This document shows, in pieces, positions 58,516 to 64,000 of a stretch of DNA of 64,000 nt. Within the stretch, counting starts at the first letter, position 1, and each line of letters opens with the position of its first letter. The DNA is from Arthrinium phaeospermum (lineage: Eukaryota; Ascomycota; Sordariomycetes; Amphisphaeriales; Apiosporaceae), in NCBI GenBank assembly GCA_006503535.1, contig QYRS01000003.1:2356001-2420000 (forward strand), given 5' to 3'. Below the pieces are notes generated by a model. The model ran no database searches. It worked only from the letters and a program-made list of their open reading frames with translations, and was not told the origin of the DNA. A program made the position numbers and the translations under genes.

Positions 58516-61500
58516 ATGCGCCGCATGCCGACGCAGTACCACCAAGGCGGCCGCGGTGGCAGCTTCGCGCCACTAGCCCAGGACGAGCATGATCATGAGC
58601 TTGAAGATGGACACGAGACTGAAGTCGAGGCCGGCGAGGAACGCATATCTGGCCAGCATAGGTTATCGGCAAGGGAACGATTCCAGCATCAGGTTCAGCA
58701 AGTGATTCGACAATCCTCACTTACACACGAAGACCAACAGTATGAACCCGTTCAACTCCACAACGAATACGCGGCGCCACTTGCTTCACCTCGGCTGGCC
58801 CCGGAAGAGTTCCACGAGATAGACATTGCTGAACTAGCGGGCACCTATGTCGAGTACTACGGGCCAAGGGCGCCGTCCAGCTTGAGCAAGGAGAGCGATG
58901 CGCCCACAGAGTCGACCTATGTGGATGACAAGGACAAATTCTTCTGCCATGTGTACGAGACACCAATGGTCGGGATCGACGAGAAGAGTGATCCTCTACC
59001 AACGAACAGGCCTCCCAGAGACTTCACTGACTACAGGCCATTCGTTTTGAAGAGCCCGTTCTCGTTGTTCCTCTTGCTGTTGCTGGCGACCCTTCTCGGC
59101 TTAATGGTCTACTCAGCAGAGGTTCTTCCCACCAAGAACCAACTGTTAAGCTCTCAGAATTCTACAAGCAACCAAAGCGACGCTGTGCCCGGTCTAAGGC
59201 TACGAGGCCTGGTTCCAGTTCGTTTGTATGGCCGCGTTGAGCAGAACAGTAACTCGACGCAGCCTGAACCAGAAAAGGAACAACCTGGCGAAGCACAGCC
59301 GCAAGTATCTAGCTCGTCGACTGCCGCTGCTTCTCCCCCGGTTAAGAGCACTCCTGCTCAGGCAATCCCTACCCCCGAGGAAACTCCCGCAACTACTGAA
59401 GTTGCAGAACCCAGCCCTCCGCCGGAGCAGCACACTCCTTCATCAACGAAAACGCCGTCACCACCACCCGTGAACTCACCTCCCCCAGGCGATGGGGATA
59501 CTCCACAGCCTTCCCCAACTCCCCCAGAGCCGCAGCCAGCACCCACAAATGGAGATGGGGGTGGAGGGGTCCAGCCACCCCCGGCACCACCTGACACGAC
59601 CAAGGACGACACTGCCGAACCAGCGCCTACGGAGAAGCCAGGTGGTCCTGACCCGACACAAGAACCTGCGAAAGTGTGTACTGTTACTAACGTAGTAACA
59701 ATTACCAAGACGACCACCCTTCCAGAAGTCACGGTAAAAGCTCGTGATCTTCCTGGATTAGGCAGCGACGGAGATTCCGACGGGCTAGTAGGTGGTCCAG
59801 GTCTGGGTGACATTTTCGGTCGTGGCCCCGGAATTCGAACGAAAAGGATTGCGGTCCCTGTGACGAGCTTCATACCTCGTCAGATCGCGGGCTGTGCTTC
59901 CACCACCACGATCGTCACCACCACTGAAACCACTGTGACCATACAGAAAACGGTTACAGCAGGTACTCCAGAGACCACTCCTGATGCTGGTTTGCCTGTT
60001 GTAACGACCCATCAAAGCCCTCCGGCTCCCGTAGAAACTGGGACGAACCCGGGCGGTGGTGATCCACATGGTTCTAAGGGACCGAGTCCCCCTAACACCC
60101 CAGTTGAAAACACGACCCCAGTAGCAGAACCTGGTCATCAGCCTACACTGCAGCCGCAGCCCACTCCTAGCAATGGGAAACCTCCAGCTTCTGATAAACC
60201 AACACCCCCAATTCCAATCCCTGCCCCAACCCTAGATGATCCAGGTTCTCAGCCTACACCGCAGCCGCAGCCCACTCCTGGCGATGATAAACCCAAGAAT
60301 CCGGGTCCCTCAAGCCCTCCGATTGAAACTCCGGCCCCAGGGCCCGACGATCCAGATAACCCAGTCCATCCCCCTTCGCCACTGCCAACCCCCGGCGACG
60401 GCAAATCCAAGACTCCGGACAAACCACACCCTCCTGTTCAGGCACCAACCCCAACTCCAGTTCATACCGACCCTGAGACGAAACCGGGCCATCAAGCTCC
60501 ACCAACGCCCAGTCCCGGCGATGGCAAGCCCGAAGGACCAGATCAGCCAGAACCCCCAGTGCAAACTCCAAGACCGACCCCTGATCCAGACTCCCCGGAC
60601 CAAACACCACCACCTCGACCGAACCCTCCAGTTCAAACCCCAACTCCGAATCCAGACCCACCAGTTCAACCGCCAACCCCTGATCCGGGTCATCCATTTC
60701 AAACTCCGACCCCTAACCCGGGCAATCCAGTTCAAATCCCAAACCCAACCCCTAATCCCAACACACCGCCAGCTGGTCACGTATCACCACCGTTGCCTCC
60801 GAAGCCAAGTGCCACGCCTCCTGTTGACCAAGAGCCCAACCCAGGAAACACTCCTCCTTTACAACAGCAACCGACGCCCCCTCTGGCAGCAGACACTGCA
60901 TCTTCCACGATTCGGCAGCCTTTGGCGACATCGGATCCCGATGACGTGCCACCCCCTGTTCTTGGGGTAGTTCCAACACCCCTTCCGGCCACGAATACTC
61001 CAGCGCCTCCACCACAGAAGCAAAAGCCTGAGGAGGAACCGGATGACGAGCCTCTCCGGCCGTTTAATACACCGCCGCCACCATCGAACAAGCCAGGAGA
61101 TGAGCCGCTTCGACCGCTAAATACACCGCCACCACAGCTGAAAATGCCAGAAGGTACACCCCTTCCTCCACACACTATCACGGTGGTAGTGGCTACGGAA
61201 GTAGACCAACATTCCACAATGACGAGTACCTCGACCGAGACCACGACGGTAAGTTTTGATAGAAGCTAGCTCTCTTGACTGTTACTTACTGGTTTGATAG
61301 GACGCCATAGGCGCGGTATTCACGGAAGAACACATCACAACGCTAGACGTGGTCCAGAAGGTGGTGGTGCAAACCACGATGGTCTACACCGATTGGACAG
61401 AAACGCGCGACTTCATGACCTTGCTATATACAACCCTGACAGACGCAGCGGGCAATCCTACGGCGACACGGAGTAGCCTTGTGAACATGGCGCCTTTCTT

Positions 61501-63294
61501 GACCACCTATACGGACGCTGAGGGAAGGCCGACCAGTACCGGAACCGCGTGGCACCAGAACCAGTGGAGGGTCAGGACCACGACGAATGGGCGCGGAGGC
61601 CTCACTACCGAAACATACGCATCAATGACGACTACATCAACAATGATGAACGAATGGGGTCGTGCCACTGGCACAACGACCATGGTAGTGATTGAAACGT
61701 TGGCAGTCACCACGATGTATGATTCAAACAACGTCCCGACCAGAACCAAGACCATGTGGGAACCAGTAACGATGATGACTACGACGATAGTCACACCCAC
61801 GTCGACAAGCAACTCCTCCCGCAATAGCCTCAACACGGCAAGCCTGTCAGCGTTCAACATCTCCTCTAAAGACTACTTTGTTGGCCTCGTTCTGCCCCCG
61901 CTCCTGGCCGTCGCAGTTTCGATTCCAGTCCGGATACTCGACCAAACCGCCAAGCTATACCAGCCCTTCCACGCGTTGACAAGCAAGTACGGGGCTGAGA
62001 CTGTCGACTCGCTTTGCCTAGAGTCAAATAGTCTCTTGGGCTTCGTGACGGGCGTTCGGTCACTGATGAGACACCATGTGCTGCTCTCTGTAACGGGGCT
62101 GCTACTCTTGATCAACGCGATACTTATACCCCTCAGCGCCGAAGCCTTTCGTATATCGGTTCGAGGTCCTGACTGCTCGCCGCAGACGACTGCTTCGTCC
62201 CACTGTGATGTGACGGTACAGGCCGTCCCTACCCTGGTGAGCATCGCCATTGCATTGCTGAGCGTCATGATGCTGTTGGTCGTAGTCACAGCTGCCACGC
62301 TGCGGAAGTGGAAGTCGGGCGTCTGGAGGAATCCCTGGAACATTGAGATGATGGGGCAGCTTGCCGCGAACCAGGAGTTCCGCGGATTGATCAAGAAATT
62401 CGAACCAAAAAACAACAGCGCCGTCATCACGAACAAGGATGCCATCAAGACGCTTGGCCAACGGAGATTTGGTCTCAATGGCTGGTACGACAACTACGGT
62501 TGGAACTACGGAATCGTCATCAAGAACGACGCGGGCAGTCTACCAAGAAACCATAAAAGGAAGGTCGGCTTCAGCAACAGGAATACCCCAGCTATGCGGA
62601 GCAAAGCGATGCCGTTCCGCGCCTTGGGCCTTTGGGGCCGGCTTCTAGCTCTTCTGCTACTGGTTGCTCTGCTCGTCACCTCGCTCGTGTACATCAGCAC
62701 GGGCGCGAACTCGAAGTTTGAGCATTTCATGGATGGCGATTCGTTCGGAGTCCGTTTCTTGTTTTGTGGCGTCGGCGTGGTTGTTTCCCTGTATTGGGCC
62801 ACTTTCTTCAATGGCAAGTTCACCTGACATGCTACAGACTCCCTTTACTGACTGCGACTCTTCTAGCTGTCGCGTTCCTTAGTCCGTACCGGCTCTACCG
62901 CAAGCATTTCGACATTGCGTCAGTTCTGACCCCGCCCACGAATGCATATTCTGGGCTTTGGGAGGTGTGCAGACGGCGACGTCCCGATATCTATCTGGGT
63001 CTTGTGGCGTTCACGGCGATCTTATCTGATGTGCTGCCCATTTTGTTGGCCAATGTCCCCTCCAAGGCCTTGCAGGCGTCCACGGCGCACTTTGTATGCA
63101 CCTGGTTCGCGGCTGCCATCTTGTCGCTGATGTTGGTCGTCATCACCGGGTCCTTCTTGGTGGACTGGCCTTCCATGTCCATGAATCCCAGCAAAGTCGC
63201 CGGGGCTATGTACTTTGCGCAGGATCCCGGGACGTTTCTGGGTGGTTACGCGGCAAGGTCAAGCACGCCGGGCGGAAGGTCCAGTCAGGTATAG
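58516..63294 (+). CDS. Large DUF3433 multi-pass membrane protein with Pro/Thr-rich stalk
   Basis: Exons 58516-61248, 61301-62813 and 62867-63294 join to 1557 aa. A charged cytoplasmic N-tail leads to a first membrane helix at residues about 179-203 (SPFSLFLLLLLATLLGL). Then come about 650 residues of Pro/Thr/Ser-rich, mucin-like sequence with imperfect 40-47-residue repeats, and Thr-rich beta-like modules (TTMVYTDWTETRDF). The C-terminal half has the DUF3433 pattern of repeated helix groups: LVLPPLLAVAVSIPVRI, VTGLLLLINAILIPLSAEAF and, after a loop, a second set. The family is fungal-specific, often labelled zonadhesin in annotations, and has no assigned function; a cell-surface role is inferred. 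The second intron starts with GC (GCAAGT) rather than GT. Confidence 0.85.
60130..60775 (+). repeat. Imperfect Pro-rich coding repeats in the DUF3433 protein
   Basis: At least five imperfect units of about 120-140 bp share the pattern PTPGDGKPxxPDxPxPPVQTP. They encode an extended, probably O-glycosylated stalk. Confidence 0.65.
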
Positions 63295-63472
63295 AAGGAG
63301 CTAATCAACACAATGTAAATAGACGAGTAATGTCAGTTTGGTTTTGAATAATAATAATAACCAACACAGCTTCAACAACATCAAGCGTTCAAAACCCGCC
63401 GCCCGCTTGATCCAGCAAACATCCCGTACATTTCGTTTCCCCCCTTTCCTCACCGAATCAAACCTCATCTTC

Positions 63473-63913
63473 TCAGCTGCTACTGCCGCTGCCCGGGCCG
63501 TACTTGATGCCCGCCTCGGCGTTCTTGATTGCGACCCGGGTCCACTCGTCCAGCTCCTCCCGGGGCAGCCCCAGGGCGTCGTTGTCGAGCCCCCGCCGAG
63601 CCTCGAAGTTGCCCGCGCCGTCCGGGAAGAAGACGCGCGCGTAAAGGAGCTTCAGGTACCCCGTGCGCTCGCCGGCCTGCATCTCCCCGAGGCCGGCCCG
63701 GTACCGCTCGGTCGCGTCCTCGTGCCGGAGCGTCCAGTCCTTGGCGTCGGTGCCCGTCACCCGCAGCACCGACTCGAACATGTCCCGCTGGCTGACCAGG
63801 AAGGACGACACGTAGACGAATTTGTTCTGGTAGGTTTCCAGGGAGGGTGCGTCGCCGGGAGCCTGGGTGGGGAGGGAGAGGAGGTTGGCTACGGCGCGAC
63901 CGTTTTGCGGCAT
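63473..63913 (-). CDS. NmrA/isoflavone-reductase-like protein, 3' exon only (partial)
   Basis: The terminal minus-strand exon encodes about 146 residues from MPQNGRAVANLLSLP to the stop at 63473. The content matches the C-terminal half of NmrA-type Rossmann proteins of fungi (isoflavone-reductase-like): NKFVYVSSFLVSQRDMFESV, then DWTLRHEDATERY and YARVFFPDGAGNFE. The NAD(P)-binding GxxGxxG half is missing and must lie beyond the right edge. The exon probably starts a few codons above 63913, since the frame is open upstream (PKKTM) and AG acceptors occur near 63919-63935. The internal Met is therefore not the protein start. Confidence 0.8.
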   Translation of the reverse strand: MPQNGRAVANLLSLPTQAPGDAPSLETYQNKFVYVSSFLVSQRDMFESVLRVTGTDAKDWTLRHEDATERYRAGLGEMQAGERTGYLKLLYARVFFPDGAGNFEARRGLDNDALGLPREELDEWTRVAIKNAEAGIKYGPGSGSSS

Positions 63914-64000
63914 GGTCTTTTTGGGAATACTGGTCAGTCTTGTGAGGCTTATAATCGTCCGGTATCAGACAAAGCGGAACAGGAGAATGAAGCAGGCTGC

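Overview
This window is nuclear DNA from a filamentous ascomycete (Pezizomycotina). Protein genes are interrupted by short introns of about 50-75 bp with GTRNGN donors, CTRAC-type branch sites and AG acceptors. There are fungal-specific families (DUF3433, Get5, a fungal 4-TM family) and a tRNA-Tyr with a 12-nt intron. Sordariomycetes is my best guess from protein style, but this is an inference. No virus, plasmid, CRISPR array or intact transposon is visible.

Layout. 0-15 kb is gene-poor: one secreted phosphodiesterase/DNase-like enzyme with a jacalin-like lectin tail (3.4-5.0 kb), one tRNA-Tyr (7.8 kb, minus), then about 7.4 kb without a supportable gene in front of a Cdc25-type RasGEF (15.3-19.0 kb). 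Next come an UNC93-like membrane protein (22.7-24.4 kb) and an intronless, bacterial-type citrate synthase ending in the peroxisomal signal SKL (25.1-26.6 kb).

27.7-37.7 kb is the unusual part: five orphan genes on the plus strand that I do not recognise. Two (WFW-A at 27.7 kb, WFW-B at 36.4 kb) share a domain centred on a W-F-W-S-T motif and an intron at the same place and phase. Three smaller genes (CC-1 31.7 kb, CC-2 32.9 kb, CC-3 34.3 kb) lie between them. CC-2 and CC-3 are clear paralogues with identical 70-nt first coding exons. WFW-B, CC-1 and CC-2 contain coiled coils written as 21-bp coding tandem repeats. CC-1 is interrupted by an in-frame TAG, and CC-2 appears to be shortened by two. 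Three tRNA-like, T-tract-terminated repeat copies lie in the gaps. This looks like a local, lineage-specific expansion in which some copies are decaying.

38.7-64 kb is a conserved housekeeping stretch: acetyl-CoA hydrolase/CoA-transferase ACH1, a mitochondrial DUF1992 (DNAJC28-like) protein, a membrane-anchored SGNH-like protein with a degenerate active site, a small 4-TM protein, HSP60, cofilin, Get5, a GPI-anchored secreted protein, a large DUF3433 membrane protein with a Pro/Thr-rich extracellular region, and the 3' part of an NmrA/isoflavone-reductase-like gene cut by the window edge.

The peroxisomal citrate synthase and ACH1, which flank the orphan cluster, both belong to acetate/fatty-acid carbon use. 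The other genes are functionally unrelated, as is usual in fungal genomes. Exon limits were set by splice motifs and checked by frame arithmetic; no transcript or database evidence was available.
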